Below, in pieces: positions 55,333 through 64,000 of a stretch of 64,000 bases of DNA. This stretch comes from Legionella sp. Lineage in GTDB: Bacteria > Pseudomonadota > Gammaproteobacteria > Legionellales > Legionellaceae. Where the stretch lies: NCBI GenBank assembly GCA_002786205.1, contig PEQM01000011.1:157614-221613 (forward strand), in the 5' to 3' direction. Numbering within the stretch: the first letter of the stretch is position 1; every line of letters starts with the position of its first letter. A program made the translations under genes and the position numbers. The notes under the pieces were generated by a model, which was given only the letters and a program-made list of their open reading frames with translations, made no database searches and had not been told where the DNA came from.

Positions 55333-57900
55333 TTAGTGAGCTTGTGCAAGTTCACGTTTTAGCGCCTGTTTGACTTGCTCCTTTTCTTCCCAATCCAGTG
55401 CCAAACCTTTAGCATTAGTGATAGTGAAGCTGTCTTCTGCTCGCTCTCCTGCCGTTACAATTTTAGCCTTATGCAGATGAATGGCGAGTTTAAAAAATAC
55501 ACGACTGATTACAGCAAGAAGTCCAGGCTTGTCGTTGGTTACTAAAAAAAGCTCAGTATATTCATTATTAGGGTGTTCGTTAAACGTGACTTGAGTCATC
55601 GCAGGAAAATGAAGCCAGCTTTTAGGTAGCCTTTTCGGGATGATTTTAGGCAAGGTAGCCGAATGGGTTAAGGCGCATACCAGCTTTTTTTGCAGCTCTG
55701 AAACGGAAAAGCTTAGGCTGTCTTCATTCAAAATAATATAAATATCCAGATCGAATTGATGGTTACAGGTGCTTATCATCGCTTCTTGAATGGTGAGGTG
55801 GTGGTTGGCCAGGACAGTCGTTGTAATGGCAAAGCGCTCGTCCTTATGAGGCATATAAATAAGTATTTCAATGCCGCCTTCCAGGTGGTGTGGCATGATC
55901 ATAACCAAAGGAAAAGATGAGGTAGTTAAGATAGTCTTGGTATGATGGGCTATCGCATGAGGCGCTTCATGCAAAAAGTATGTTCCTTTGAACTGATTCC
56001 ATAATTGATGAATGCTGGATTCGCTCGGAAATGCTTCTTTGTTTAGTAAGGATAAGGCTTTTGTCTTTTTTTCTTGTATTAAAAAAGCCTCATCGAGTTG
56101 GTTTTGTTTTTGCATGAAATCAGTGGCCGCATAATATAACTGTTTCAGTAGGGAATCTTTCCATGCATTCCATAGACCAGGATTGGTTGCGCAAATGTCT
56201 GCCACAGTCAATAAATACAGATAATCAAGATAATGTGCCTGCGGCAACAAAGTACAAAATTGCTTTATGGTTAGTAAGTCATGGATGTCTTTTCTTTGCG
56301 CCGTTTGAGACATTAATAGATGATTTTTGACCAACCAAATCAACAGCTGTTCATCTTGCGGTTTTAAAGCATGTTGTTGGGCAAAAAGAGCCGCATCTTT
56401 AGCTCCCAAATCAGAATGATCGCCGCCGCGTCCTTTGGCGATGTCATGAAATAAAGCGCTTAAATACAAAATAGCGGATTTTTCCAGCCGTTGACTGATT
56501 TGTGCTGCCAGCGGAAATTCAGAGGCAAATTCTTGCAACTGAAATCGGTAGAGATTGCGAATGACAAATAGCGTATGTTGTTCGACAGTGTAAATATGAA
56601 ATAAATCATATTGCATTTGCCCGGTGACTAAATGAAAGCAGTTTAAATATTGCCCCAAAACCCCATAGCGACTCATCAGATGCAAGGCTTTGTAAGGATT
56701 AATGGCATTGACAATGGCCATAAACAATTGCGTATGGGCTTTATTTTTTTTGAAGCCTTGATTAATAAGTGATAAAGATTCTCTAATAAGACGAATGGTA
56801 CTTGATTTGACTCCATCTATTTCTGGTTTTTGAGCTATCCACAGAAACAAGGCCAACAAGCTCTTGGGGTGTCTTTGGAAGAGGTTTTTTTCCTTTGCTT
56901 CAATATAGTTATTGGATAATTGAAAGGAGGAATCCAATGGAATTATTTTTTGTCTTTGCTCGTGCACAATGGTTTCATCAAACCACTGTAAGAGCATCTC
57001 ATTAAGCGCCCTGTGGCGTTTAATGATTTTAAAATAATCTTTCATGAATTGTTCTATGGCCAAAGAATGAGGCAAATCCTGATAACCAAAAAACTGTGCC
57101 AACTTGATTTGATAATCAAATGAAAGCCGCTCTTCTGCTTTACCTGCCAAATGGTGAAGTGCAAAACGAATTCGCCACAAAAATTGCTGACAATGAATTA
57201 ACTCTGCCAGTTCTTTTTCAGTAAGCAAACCCTTATGAACACCCTCAGCCAATTGATTGATGTTAAAATGACGCTTGCTAATACTTAATAAAGTTTGTAG
57301 ATCGCGTAAGCCTCCGGGGCTGTATTTAATATTGGGTTCTAAATAGTAAGCGGTATCACCATACTTGCTATGGCGTTGCTCTTGTTCTTTTATCTTGGCA
57401 AAAAAATAATCATGGGTGGGCCACATCTGCAGCGGATGTATTTTATACTGCAATTCTTCCCAAAGGGCAGGGTTTCCGCAAAGAAGCCTCATGTCCATGA
57501 GTGTAGAAATAACACAAAGATCAGTATCGGCTAATTGGGCGCAGGCTTCAGGGGTAGTGATTTGATGGCTGATGTCCAAACCGATATCCCAAGCATTTTG
57601 AATCAATTGTTGAGCACGGTTTAAATCGACTTCCAATGCATGTTCATCATGTAATAGCAATAAATCAATGTCTGAATGCAGTTGTAGTTCACGACGGCCA
57701 TAACTACCCAGCGCAATAAGAGCAAAAGCGTTATTTTGCTCCAAGCGATTTTTTTTAAATAAATCATCGAGCAAAGAGTCTACAACCGCAACTAATTCAA
57801 TAGTGATGTCATGAATAGGTTTACCCGAATGCAATTGAATACTTAATTCTTGCTTCCGTTCTTTAATGATCTTTTTTAATTGAAAATCAACGCTCTTCAT
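55333..57900 (-). CDS. glnD: [Protein-PII] uridylyltransferase / UMP-removing enzyme
   Basis: The 855-residue nitrogen sensor uridylylates PII when glutamine is low and deuridylylates it when glutamine is high. Domains in order are a nucleotidyltransferase (GSYGRRELQLHSDIDLL near 68-84), a helical region (GGLRDLQT near 190), an HD hydrolase domain (LFHDIAKGRGGDHSD near 465) and two C-terminal ACT domains, the last with VTNDKPGLLAVI near 790. The length is slightly below E. coli GlnD (890). Its ATG lies 14 bp inside the end of map, so the two are cotranscribed. Confidence 0.96.
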   Translation of the reverse strand: MKSVDFQLKKIIKERKQELSIQLHSGKPIHDITIELVAVVDSLLDDLFKKNRLEQNNAFALIALGSYGRRELQLHSDIDLLLLHDEHALEVDLNRAQQLIQNAWDIGLDISHQITTPEACAQLADTDLCVISTLMDMRLLCGNPALWEELQYKIHPLQMWPTHDYFFAKIKEQEQRHSKYGDTAYYLEPNIKYSPGGLRDLQTLLSISKRHFNINQLAEGVHKGLLTEKELAELIHCQQFLWRIRFALHHLAGKAEERLSFDYQIKLAQFFGYQDLPHSLAIEQFMKDYFKIIKRHRALNEMLLQWFDETIVHEQRQKIIPLDSSFQLSNNYIEAKEKNLFQRHPKSLLALFLWIAQKPEIDGVKSSTIRLIRESLSLINQGFKKNKAHTQLFMAIVNAINPYKALHLMSRYGVLGQYLNCFHLVTGQMQYDLFHIYTVEQHTLFVIRNLYRFQLQEFASEFPLAAQISQRLEKSAILYLSALFHDIAKGRGGDHSDLGAKDAALFAQQHALKPQDEQLLIWLVKNHLLMSQTAQRKDIHDLLTIKQFCTLLPQAHYLDYLYLLTVADICATNPGLWNAWKDSLLKQLYYAATDFMQKQNQLDEAFLIQEKKTKALSLLNKEAFPSESSIHQLWNQFKGTYFLHEAPHAIAHHTKTILTTSSFPLVMIMPHHLEGGIEILIYMPHKDERFAITTTVLANHHLTIQEAMISTCNHQFDLDIYIILNEDSLSFSVSELQKKLVCALTHSATLPKIIPKRLPKSWLHFPAMTQVTFNEHPNNEYTELFLVTNDKPGLLAVISRVFFKLAIHLHKAKIVTAGERAEDSFTITNAKGLALDWEEKEQVKQALKRELAQAH

Positions 57901-58651
57901 TGCGTAGAGTCAAAATATCTACCCCATGATCAGTGACCAGCAAAGTATGTTCCCATTGCGCTGACAGACTGTGGTCTTTCGTCACTACGGTCCATTGATC
58001 AGGCAACAATCGGGTGTGGTGTTTACCTATATTAACCATAGGTTCTATGGTAAAGGTCATACCAGGCTCTAATTTCATGCCTGTGCCTGGGACACCATAA
58101 TGAAGTACTTGTGGGTCTTCATGAAAGACTTTTCCGATGCCATGACCGCAGTAGTCTCTTACGACAGAACAACGATTTTTTTCAGCGTGTTGCTGAATGG
58201 CATAGCCTATATCACCGAGACGAACCCCAGGTTTTACCATGTCGATACCGATAAACAAACACTCATGAGCTACCTGCACAACATGTTTTCCTTTTACAGA
58301 AGGGGTGCCGACAATAAACATTTTACTGGTGTCGCCATGGTATTCATCTTTAATAACAGTCACATCGATATTAATGATATCCCCATCTTTTAGCATTTTT
58401 TTCCCTGGAATTCCATGACAAACCACGTGGTTAATGGAAGTACAAATGGATTTGGGAAAGCCATTGTAGTTCAGCGGCGCAGGGATGGCATGTTGCACAT
58501 TCACAATATAATCATGACAAATAGTATTAAGCTCTTCGGTGCTAATTCCTACCTGTACATAAGGAGTAATCATTTCAAGTACTTCACCCGCAAGTCGTCC
58601 TGCGACACGCATTTTTTCTATTTCATCAGGTGTTTTTATTACTACAGCCAT
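57887..58651 (-). CDS. map: Methionine aminopeptidase, type I
   Basis: The 254-residue enzyme removes the initiator methionine from new proteins. The metal ligands and their contexts are visible: NHVVCHGIPG, NIDVTVIKDEYHGDTSKM, CGHGIGKVFHEDPQV, TIEPMVN and QWEHTLLVT. I chose ATG 58651, giving MAVVIKTPDEIEKMR as in E. coli Map; a GTG at 58663 would add four residues. Divergent from rpsB, the usual gammaproteobacterial arrangement, though here a small element and an oxidoreductase gene intervene. Confidence 0.95.
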   Translation of the reverse strand: MAVVIKTPDEIEKMRVAGRLAGEVLEMITPYVQVGISTEELNTICHDYIVNVQHAIPAPLNYNGFPKSICTSINHVVCHGIPGKKMLKDGDIINIDVTVIKDEYHGDTSKMFIVGTPSVKGKHVVQVAHECLFIGIDMVKPGVRLGDIGYAIQQHAEKNRCSVVRDYCGHGIGKVFHEDPQVLHYGVPGTGMKLEPGMTFTIEPMVNIGKHHTRLLPDQWTVVTKDHSLSAQWEHTLLVTDHGVDILTLRNEER

Positions 58652-58759
58652 TCCATATCCCACGATTGCTAAAATTGAATTAAGAGTACCAGTTGTATGC
58701 TTGGTTGGGCAAGGGCTATATTATCGAGTACCTTATTTTCTCAGATTAGGGGGCAATAT

Positions 58760-59143
58760 CTCTATACATGACAAAAAACCTGTCATGCCCGCGCAGGCGG
58801 GCAACCATCCATCAAAATAATCCGATACCAAAATCAAGCCACTGTGGATGGTTTTGCTCGATAAGGTTTATTTTCCATGGTCGGTTCCCTTTCTTGATTC
58901 GTTTTTCTCTGGTTATTGCTTCGTAGACATCAGAATGAATCTCATCATAAACCAAGTGATGGACATTGTATTTTTTGGTGAATCCTTCAACTCGCTGATA
59001 CACTCGATATAACCTCGTTTTGACGATCGAAATTATATGATTTTCATTGTATGTCAGCGAGTTATCTTAATTTACTTCTGTGCCACTCCAGAAATGGTTG
59101 CCCGCCTGCGCGGGCATGACGAGTTTTTTTGTCATGTGCAGAG
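58760..59143. mobile_element. 384-bp palindrome-ended element with GIY-YIG nuclease relic
   Basis: The ends (58760-58808 and 59094-59143) are 49-50-bp inverted copies with about four mismatches and one gap, each made of two small palindromes. The 10-bp sequence GGGGCAATAT flanks the element on both sides (58750-58759 and 59144-59153), like a target-site duplication. The interior is the GIY-YIG relic. A solo copy of the end sequence lies at 45869-45919. This looks like a small mobile or mobilised repeat rather than a classical IS. Confidence 0.55.
58812..59003 (-). pseudogene. Truncated GIY-YIG endonuclease-like gene
   Basis: The readable part ends the way small GIY-YIG proteins (about 90-100 residues) do: VEGFTKKYNVHHLVYDE, then REKRIKKGNRPWKINLIE and a final HPQWLDFG. 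The catalytic N-terminus with the two-Tyr-Gly motif is missing. Upstream in frame the sequence reads IVKTRLYRVYQRVEGF and then breaks down, and a few residues between RVYQ and VEGF seem deleted. It is a decayed gene within the palindrome-bounded element. Confidence 0.7.
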
Positions 59144-59217
59144 GGGGCAATATGTACTTCTGATAAGAACACAGATAGAATTTATGGTCTTAGGTTAACT
59201 TATGATAGAGCTAAAGA

Positions 59218-60273
59218 TTGAAAGCGCATCACTTATCGTCATATCAATGGGCAGTGATAGGGGCAGGACCGGCAGGCATTGCAGCTGTAGGCAAGCTTTT
59301 AGATCAAGGTATTCCTGCTCAGCAGATTTTATGGTGTGACCCTTATTTTAAGGTAGGCGACTTTGGCCAGCTGTGGTCTACTGTATCCAGTAATACAAAA
59401 GCCAAATTGTTCACGCAATTTTTAGAAGCCTGCTCTTCCTTTTCTTATGCCGAGGTGGCTGAGCAATTCACCTTAAGTCAGCTGGATCCTGAGCAAACCT
59501 GTGCTCTATCGTATATGGCAGAGCCTTTACAATGGATTACTGACCAGTTAGTGCAACAAGTGCAAGTACAATACGGCATGATTCATCGTATTCGATTGTT
59601 TGAGGGCAGGTGGCATTTGTATGGCGAAACGGGGATATTTTGCGCTCAAGGCGTGGTCTTAGCGACAGGTTCTGTTGCTGCCAATTTGAATTATGCGGGA
59701 GCTGATGTTATCCCTTTTGATCTTGCAATTGATAAAACACGTCTCAGCAAAGTAGCCTCTCCTGAGGCTACTTATGCCGTATTCGGCTCATCGCATTCCG
59801 CTTTCATCATTTTACGCCATTTGGTGGAGATGAAGGTTAAGAAAATAATTAATTTTTACCGCTCTCCTTGTCGTTATGCTGTAGATATGGGTGATTGGGT
59901 TTTATTTGATAATACAGGATTAAAAGGGCAAACAGCGCAATGGGCGAAGCGTTTTATAGACGGGGTTCTTCCTGATAATCTGCTGCGCTACCAGGCTACA
60001 AATTATAATATAGAGCGCTACTTAGCCGAATGTAATAAAATTATTTATGCCGTGGGATTTAATCCACGCAATACAGTGGTAGTTGACGATTATCATCCAC
60101 TGCAACACAATCCACATACGGGTATTTTAGCTCCTGGACTATTTGGTCTGGGTATTGCCTACCCGGAACGTAAAGTCGATTTGATGGGGAATGTAGAATC
60201 ACAAGTTGGCTTATGGAAGTTCATGACTTATCTGGAAAAAGTAATTCCGCTTTGGTTAAAGTATCTTCCCTGA
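59218..60273 (+). CDS. FAD-dependent oxidoreductase
   Basis: The 351-residue protein has an N-terminal FAD-binding Rossmann motif (VIGAGPAGIAAVG near 13-25), a central ATGSVAAN, and a second Rossmann-like segment (YAVFGSSHSAFIILRHL near 187-203) for a pyridine nucleotide. The end reads FGLGIAYPERK. It resembles flavin monooxygenases or pyridine nucleotide-disulfide reductases lacking the Cys pair; the substrate is unknown. The start is TTG 59218, since the only ATG nearby (59202) is in another frame. Single gene between the small element and rpsB. Confidence 0.75.
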   Translation: MKAHHLSSYQWAVIGAGPAGIAAVGKLLDQGIPAQQILWCDPYFKVGDFGQLWSTVSSNTKAKLFTQFLEACSSFSYAEVAEQFTLSQLDPEQTCALSYMAEPLQWITDQLVQQVQVQYGMIHRIRLFEGRWHLYGETGIFCAQGVVLATGSVAANLNYAGADVIPFDLAIDKTRLSKVASPEATYAVFGSSHSAFIILRHLVEMKVKKIINFYRSPCRYAVDMGDWVLFDNTGLKGQTAQWAKRFIDGVLPDNLLRYQATNYNIERYLAECNKIIYAVGFNPRNTVVVDDYHPLQHNPHTGILAPGLFGLGIAYPERKVDLMGNVESQVGLWKFMTYLEKVIPLWLKYLP

Positions 60274-60327
60274 TTACATGATTTCTCTGTGGAGGACAGT
60301 TTTTTTTGTCCGGTTGAGCGTTTTAAA

Positions 60328-60357
60328 TTGCTAAAAGGCTTAGGTATGTGCTATAAA
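60328..60357 (+). promoter_or_regulatory. Putative rpsB promoter with GC-rich discriminator
   Basis: TTGCTA (60328-60333) and TATAAA (60352-60357) are 18 bp apart and followed by TAGCGCGCTG. A GC-rich stretch between the -10 box and the start point is typical of promoters under stringent control by ppGpp, as expected for a ribosomal-protein operon. Confidence 0.5.
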
Positions 60358-60416
60358 TAGCGCGCTGTATCTTTTGCTTTTTGATTTTTTTAAAAGCAAT
60401 CACTATTTAAATACAC

Positions 60417-60495
60417 ACACATTTCGTCACATGCGAGAGGGTCCTATATGGTTTCGTATGGGAAATGTGGAGGCTTAACCCTGGAGAGTTATATT
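60417..60495 (+). promoter_or_regulatory. Possible S2-binding leader of rpsB
   Basis: CACATTTC (60417-60424) can pair with GAAATGTG (60462-60469), enclosing smaller hairpins. GGAGGCTTAACCC follows just before the ribosome site. E. coli rpsB carries an S2-responsive leader with a similar GGAGG and TTAACCC stretch. The resemblance is by memory and by eye only. Confidence 0.35.
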
Positions 60496-61251
60496 ATGAG
60501 TAAAGTAAGTATGCGCGAGCTGCTTGAAGCAGGTGCCCATTTTGGTCACAGAACTCGCTTTTGGAATCCTAAAATGGGTCAATACATTTTTGGTTCAAGA
60601 AACAAGATTCACATTATTAACCTTGAAAAAACATTGCCTATGTTAAATGATGTGACCAATTACGTCAGTCGTTTGGCAGCCAATAAAGCAAAAATTCTTT
60701 TTGTTGGTACTAAAAGAGCAGCACAAGAAAGCATCAGAGAGCACGCAAAGCGTTGTGGCATGCCGTATGTTGATCATCGCTGGTTAGGTGGCATGTTGAC
60801 TAACTACAAAACAGTTCGTCAATCTATCTTTCGTTTAAAAGAATTGAAAGAGATGAAAGAAAAAGGCCTCTTTAATGACATGATCAAAAAAGAAGCTTTA
60901 ATGCTGTCTCGTGAGCTTGAGAAACTGGATCGTGGTCTAGGCGGTATTGAACACATGGGCGGATTGCCTGATGCGCTTTTTGTTGTTGACGTCGGTTTTG
61001 AGCACATTGCGGTTGAAGAAGCACGTCGTTTGAAGATCCCTGTAATTGGTGTAGTAGATACCAACAACAGTCCAGACAACATAGACTATATCATTCCTGG
61101 AAATGATGACTCAATGCGCGCAGTAGACATTTATGTTCGTTGTGTTGCTGATGCCATCCTGGATGGAAAAGGAAGCAATACAGTCGGTGCTGTGTCTTCT
61201 GATTCTGAATTTGTTGAAGTATCCTCCAATGCTGAAAAAGCTGGAGAATAA
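60496..61251 (+). CDS. rpsB: 30S ribosomal protein S2
   Basis: The 251-residue small-subunit protein starts [18 protein letters not shown], the canonical S2 N-terminus. [23 protein letters not shown] and [13 protein letters not shown] follow. ATG 60496 has GGAGAG 8 nt upstream; the frame extends to 60448 but the extra 16 residues are leader. First gene of the rpsB-tsf-pyrH-frr cluster. S2 normally represses its own operon through the leader. Confidence 0.97.
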   Translation: MSKVSMRELLEAGAHFGHRTRFWNPKMGQYIFGSRNKIHIINLEKTLPMLNDVTNYVSRLAANKAKILFVGTKRAAQESIREHAKRCGMPYVDHRWLGGMLTNYKTVRQSIFRLKELKEMKEKGLFNDMIKKEALMLSRELEKLDRGLGGIEHMGGLPDALFVVDVGFEHIAVEEARRLKIPVIGVVDTNNSPDNIDYIIPGNDDSMRAVDIYVRCVADAILDGKGSNTVGAVSSDSEFVEVSSNAEKAGE

Positions 61252-61266
61252 GAACAGTTAAACTCG

Positions 61267-61297
61267 AAAGGGGCGATATTTGGTTGCCCCTTTTTGT
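61267..61297 (+). terminator. Intercistronic terminator or attenuator between rpsB and tsf
   Basis: AAAGGGGC (61267-61274) pairs with GCCCCTTT (61286-61293), loop of 11 nt, with T residues through 61295. In many bacteria a partial terminator here lowers tsf expression relative to rpsB. Confidence 0.75.
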
Positions 61298-61313
61298 TAT
61301 GTGGAGAAATGAA

Positions 61314-62195
61314 ATGGCAACAATAAGTGCTGGATTAGTAATGGAATTGCGCGAGCGTACTGGCGCAGGCATGATGGAATGCAAGAAGTTTTTGATCGCA
61401 TCTGAAGGTAATATTGAAGTTGCAATTCAGGAAATGCGTAAAGCAGGTCAAGCCAAAGCAGATAAAAAAGCAGACCGAGTCGCTGCTGAAGGCGTTATTG
61501 CTATCGCACGCTCTGCTGATGAAACATCTGCTGTGATGATAGAAATCAATAGCGAAACTGATTTCGTTGCTCGTGATGCCAACTTTACTGGTTTCTCAGA
61601 AGAAGTAGCCAAAGCAGCAATCACCAGCGGTGCAAATGAGGTTGATGTGTTGTCCGCTCACGTTTTAGCAGACGGATCTACCATCGAACAAGCGCGTCAG
61701 CAGCTGGTTTCTAAAATTGGTGAAAATATCAAATTACGCCGTATGGCTCGTTTGCATTGCGAAGGTGGGGTTGTAGGTACTTATTTACACGGTTCACGAA
61801 TTGGTGTCATTGTCGCTGTGAAAAATGGTGATGATACTTTAGCTAAAGACATTGCCATGCACATTGCTGCCAGTAAGCCTTTAGTGATCAGCCGTGAGCA
61901 AGTGTCTGCCGAAGCCATTGAAAATGAACGTGAAATCTTCAGTGCTCAAGCAAAAGAAAGCGGAAAACCACAAGATATTATTGATAAAATGGTTGATGGC
62001 CGAATTAATAAGTTTATTGATGAGGTAAGTCTATTAGGTCAAGCTTTTGTGAAGAACACAGACATCAAAATAGCTCAACTTTTAAAAGAGAAAAATGCTG
62101 AAGTAGTTGCCTTTATTCGCTTTGAAGTAGGTGAAGGCATAGAGAAAAAAGAAGACAATTTTGTTGAAGAAGTGATGGCTCAGGTTCGTTCTTAA
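61314..62195 (+). CDS. tsf: Elongation factor Ts
   Basis: The 293-residue factor exchanges GDP for GTP on EF-Tu. It starts [19 protein letters not shown] and carries MMECKKFL and the contact motif TDFVARD near 80. Length is close to the norm (283-295). I chose ATG 61314 (GGAG 9 nt upstream) over the upstream ATG at 61284, which lies in the hairpin. The stop TAA overlaps the pyrH ATG by one base. Confidence 0.96.
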   Translation: MATISAGLVMELRERTGAGMMECKKFLIASEGNIEVAIQEMRKAGQAKADKKADRVAAEGVIAIARSADETSAVMIEINSETDFVARDANFTGFSEEVAKAAITSGANEVDVLSAHVLADGSTIEQARQQLVSKIGENIKLRRMARLHCEGGVVGTYLHGSRIGVIVAVKNGDDTLAKDIAMHIAASKPLVISREQVSAEAIENEREIFSAQAKESGKPQDIIDKMVDGRINKFIDEVSLLGQAFVKNTDIKIAQLLKEKNAEVVAFIRFEVGEGIEKKEDNFVEEVMAQVRS

Positions 62196-62935
62196 TGAGT
62201 GAGAATCATCCCATGCTAAAATACAAACGGATCTTACTGAAGTTCAGTGGTGAAGCTTTAATGGGGCAGCAACAGTTTGGTATAGATCCAGCCGTTTTGG
62301 ATGCTATGGCAAAAGAAGTTGCTGAACTGATTCACATGGGCATAGAGGTGGGCCTGGTTCTTGGTGGGGGTAATTTATTCAGAGGTAAGGCCTTATCAAA
62401 AGCAGGGCTAGGGCGTGTAACAGGTGATCACATGGGGATGCTTGCTACGGTAATGAATGCTCTTGCCATGCGCGATGCTTTAGAACGAATTGATATGCCT
62501 GCCCGTATTATGTCAGCGATTCCTATGTTAGGAGTCGTTGATTCTTACCACAGACGCAAAGCGATAACCCATCTTAAAAATGGACAGGTAGTCATTTTTG
62601 CAGCTGGAACAGGAAACCCTTTTTTCACCACAGATACAGCAGCTTGCTTGCGTGCTATTGAAATAGGTGCGGATATTGTTTTAAAAGCAACTAAAGTAGA
62701 TGGCATCTATTCTGCTGATCCGGTTAAAAACCCTGATGCAGTCCGTTACGATTACTTAACCTATAAAGAAGTGCTTACTAATGGTTTGGAAGTGATGGAC
62801 TCAACTGCAATTTGTTTGTGTCAGGACCAAAATATGCCATTGCAAATTTATGACATGATGGCACCTAATGCATTAAAACGAATTGTAACAGGAGATCAGG
62901 TTGGAACACTAGTTGGAGCGAATCATGATCAATGA
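62195..62935 (+). CDS. pyrH: UMP kinase
   Basis: The 246-residue amino-acid-kinase-fold enzyme converts UMP to UDP. Marks are [13 protein letters not shown] near 12-24, [25 protein letters not shown] and [13 protein letters not shown]. Coupled to tsf by a one-base overlap and to frr by an 11-bp overlap. Met at 62213 is an alternative start closer to the E. coli N-terminus. Confidence 0.96.
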   Translation: MSENHPMLKYKRILLKFSGEALMGQQQFGIDPAVLDAMAKEVAELIHMGIEVGLVLGGGNLFRGKALSKAGLGRVTGDHMGMLATVMNALAMRDALERIDMPARIMSAIPMLGVVDSYHRRKAITHLKNGQVVIFAAGTGNPFFTTDTAACLRAIEIGADIVLKATKVDGIYSADPVKNPDAVRYDYLTYKEVLTNGLEVMDSTAICLCQDQNMPLQIYDMMAPNALKRIVTGDQVGTLVGANHDQ

Positions 62936-63482
62936 GATAAAAGAAGATTCAGAAAAACGAATGAAAAAGACAATAGAGGCTTTACAGCTAGACATGTCTA
63001 AAATTAGAACAGGAAGAGCTAACGCAGGTTTTTTGGATCACATACAGGTAGATTATTATGGGACATTAACCCCATTGACTCAGATTGCGAGTATCTCTAC
63101 CAGTGATTCAAGAACTTTGATGGTAACGCCATGGGAGAAATCCATGATGGCTGCGATTGAGAAAGCCATTTTAACATCAGATTTGGGATTGAATCCTGCT
63201 TCTGCTGGTTCTGCTATCCGAGTACCAATGCCTGCTTTAACTGAAGAGCGTAGAAAAGAGCTGATTAAAGTAGTTCGCAATGAAGGTGAGCAAGGCAAAG
63301 TATCTATCCGAAATATTCGCCGTGATGCCAATAGTCAACTGAAAGATTTGGTAAAAGAAAAAGCCATTTCTGAAGATGATGAACGTCGTGCGACAGAAGT
63401 AATTCAAAAATTGACAGATAAATATATTGCTGAAGTGGATGTGGTTCTTGCAAAGAAAGAAAAAGATTTAATGGAAATCTAA
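62925..63482 (+). CDS. frr: Ribosome recycling factor
   Basis: The 185-residue factor splits post-termination ribosomes together with EF-G. It starts [20 protein letters not shown] and has [13 protein letters not shown] near 24, [14 protein letters not shown] near 72 and [20 protein letters not shown] near 117. Length equals E. coli Frr. ATG 62925 has GGAG 7 nt upstream and overlaps pyrH. A strong hairpin follows the stop. Confidence 0.97.
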   Translation: MINEIKEDSEKRMKKTIEALQLDMSKIRTGRANAGFLDHIQVDYYGTLTPLTQIASISTSDSRTLMVTPWEKSMMAAIEKAILTSDLGLNPASAGSAIRVPMPALTEERRKELIKVVRNEGEQGKVSIRNIRRDANSQLKDLVKEKAISEDDERRATEVIQKLTDKYIAEVDVVLAKKEKDLMEI

Positions 63483-63514
63483 TAAACAATTCATCTGATG
63501 TTATCTAGTTAGTT

Positions 63515-63552
63515 AAGAATAAAAAGGCGAGTTGGACTCCCTTTTTATTCTT
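63515..63552 (+). terminator. Terminator of the rpsB-tsf-pyrH-frr operon
   Basis: AAGAATAAAAAGG (63515-63527) pairs with CCTTTTTATTCTT (63540-63552), with an inner GAGT/ACTC stem. The 3' side is T-rich, so the structure can end the transcript; the AT symmetry allows use in both directions. Confidence 0.75.
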
Positions 63553-63656
63553 ATGAGTGCAAAATTTTCTTTTTGCTGCAATAAAAGACAAAGAGTTTTT
63601 TTATTTTGATGTAATTCAGTATATAGTCATTTTTTTTTTACTTTTTGGGTATTTTT

Positions 63657-63893
63657 ATGCAAAACGATGATCAATCTTCAGCAGTCATACCTGTAACCAC
63701 TCCAACTACAAAAAGACGCAGAAAACTGTATCATGAGTTGGATAATGGTTTTTTTGCACCAGCACCAAGAGCGCATGTAGAGCAAAGAGAGCAGGCAATT
63801 CAAGCAGCGCTTAATGAACGAATGAGAGCTGTTCCAGCTGCTCCAGCCACTGCCGCTGAACCAGCTACTCCTGCTGCCCCAGCTCGTCGCTAG
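63657..63893 (+). CDS. Small basic/Ala-Pro-rich protein of unknown function
   Basis: The 78-residue protein has a polar N-terminus, a basic cluster (TKRRRKLYHEL), a short helical part (EQREQAIQAALNERM) and an Ala/Pro tail ending in ARR. I do not recognise it. I chose ATG 63657; a TTG at 63645 would add four residues. No clear ribosome site beyond GGG. A clean terminator follows within 25 bp, which supports transcription as a single gene. Confidence 0.55.
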   Translation: MQNDDQSSAVIPVTTPTTKRRRKLYHELDNGFFAPAPRAHVEQREQAIQAALNERMRAVPAAPATAAEPATPAAPARR

Positions 63894-63913
63894 TTTTTAT
63901 CAATGGTGAAGGT

Positions 63914-63966
63914 ATCCTATAACTTCTATATCAATCATGGCGATTGGAAGTATAGGATGGTTTTTT
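63914..63966 (+). terminator. Rho-independent terminator
   Basis: ATCCTATA (63914-63921) pairs with TATAGGAT (63951-63958), extended by CTTC/GAAG and an inner AATC/GATT stem, and is followed by GG and six T residues. It ends the small Ala/Pro-rich gene. Confidence 0.8.
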
Positions 63967-64000
63967 GTAACTATTCACCGCACGTATAAGACATTATATA

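Noticed and set aside
1..64000. CRISPR array, integrase, phage or plasmid genes
   Set aside because: No regularly spaced repeats, cas genes, integrase or replication initiator found; the only mobile traces are the IS4 relic and the palindromic elements.

Overview
The window looks like a Legionella chromosome segment (gammaproteobacterium, AT-rich). I infer this from the gene content: ppiD downstream of a tRNA, a udk-fabI pair, the proteobacterial gshA-gshB pair, the glnD/map versus rpsB-tsf-pyrH-frr arrangement, several small secreted proteins of types I associate with Legionella, and a long coiled-coil protein resembling Dot/Icm substrates. No database search was possible, so the genus is an inference.

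Layout. 1-2600: the last bases of a tRNA, its terminator, ppiD, then a scar with palindromes and an IS4-type transposase relic. 2633-34887: a roughly 32-kb hybrid NRPS/PKS locus, all on the minus strand. In transcription order it holds an ABC-F ATPase, a TauD-type dioxygenase, a possible 28-codon ORF, a stand-alone condensation (C) protein, two PKS proteins (each KS-KR-T, without an acyltransferase), an NRPS (A-T-C-A-T), a PKS (KS-AT-T), a CmlA-type diiron beta-hydroxylase with a metallo-beta-lactamase fold, a type II thioesterase, an MFS exporter, a large NRPS (C-A-T-C-T-C-A-T) and an amidase-signature enzyme. Most junctions overlap or nearly abut; the only gaps above 130 bp are around the exporter and between the dioxygenase and the C protein.

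How the locus may work. Residues read by eye from the adenylation domains suggest Ala-like, Ile-like, Gly and one unassigned hydrophobic or aromatic residue. One cis AT of malonyl type may serve itself and the two AT-less PKS proteins. The C protein may supply the C domain missing before the first A-T unit. The CmlA homologue would beta-hydroxylate a carrier-bound amino acid. There is no cis thioesterase at the end of the line. The exporter and ABC-F protein are candidates for efflux and self-protection. No MbtH-like protein or phosphopantetheinyl transferase is visible in the window.

35-46 kb: a membrane protein, a CAP-domain secreted protein, an outer-membrane protein, tRNA-Ser(GGA), secreted proteins, nagZ, a DAACS-family symporter preceded by a short ORF with five consecutive Cys codons (a candidate cysteine-responsive leader), cytochrome b561 and prfC. 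46-52 kb: fabI, udk, a hypothetical protein, a rhodanese, and gshA-gshB. 52-55 kb: the coiled-coil protein. 55-64 kb: glnD, map, a small palindrome-bounded element with a GIY-YIG nuclease relic, an FAD oxidoreductase, and the rpsB-tsf-pyrH-frr translation operon.
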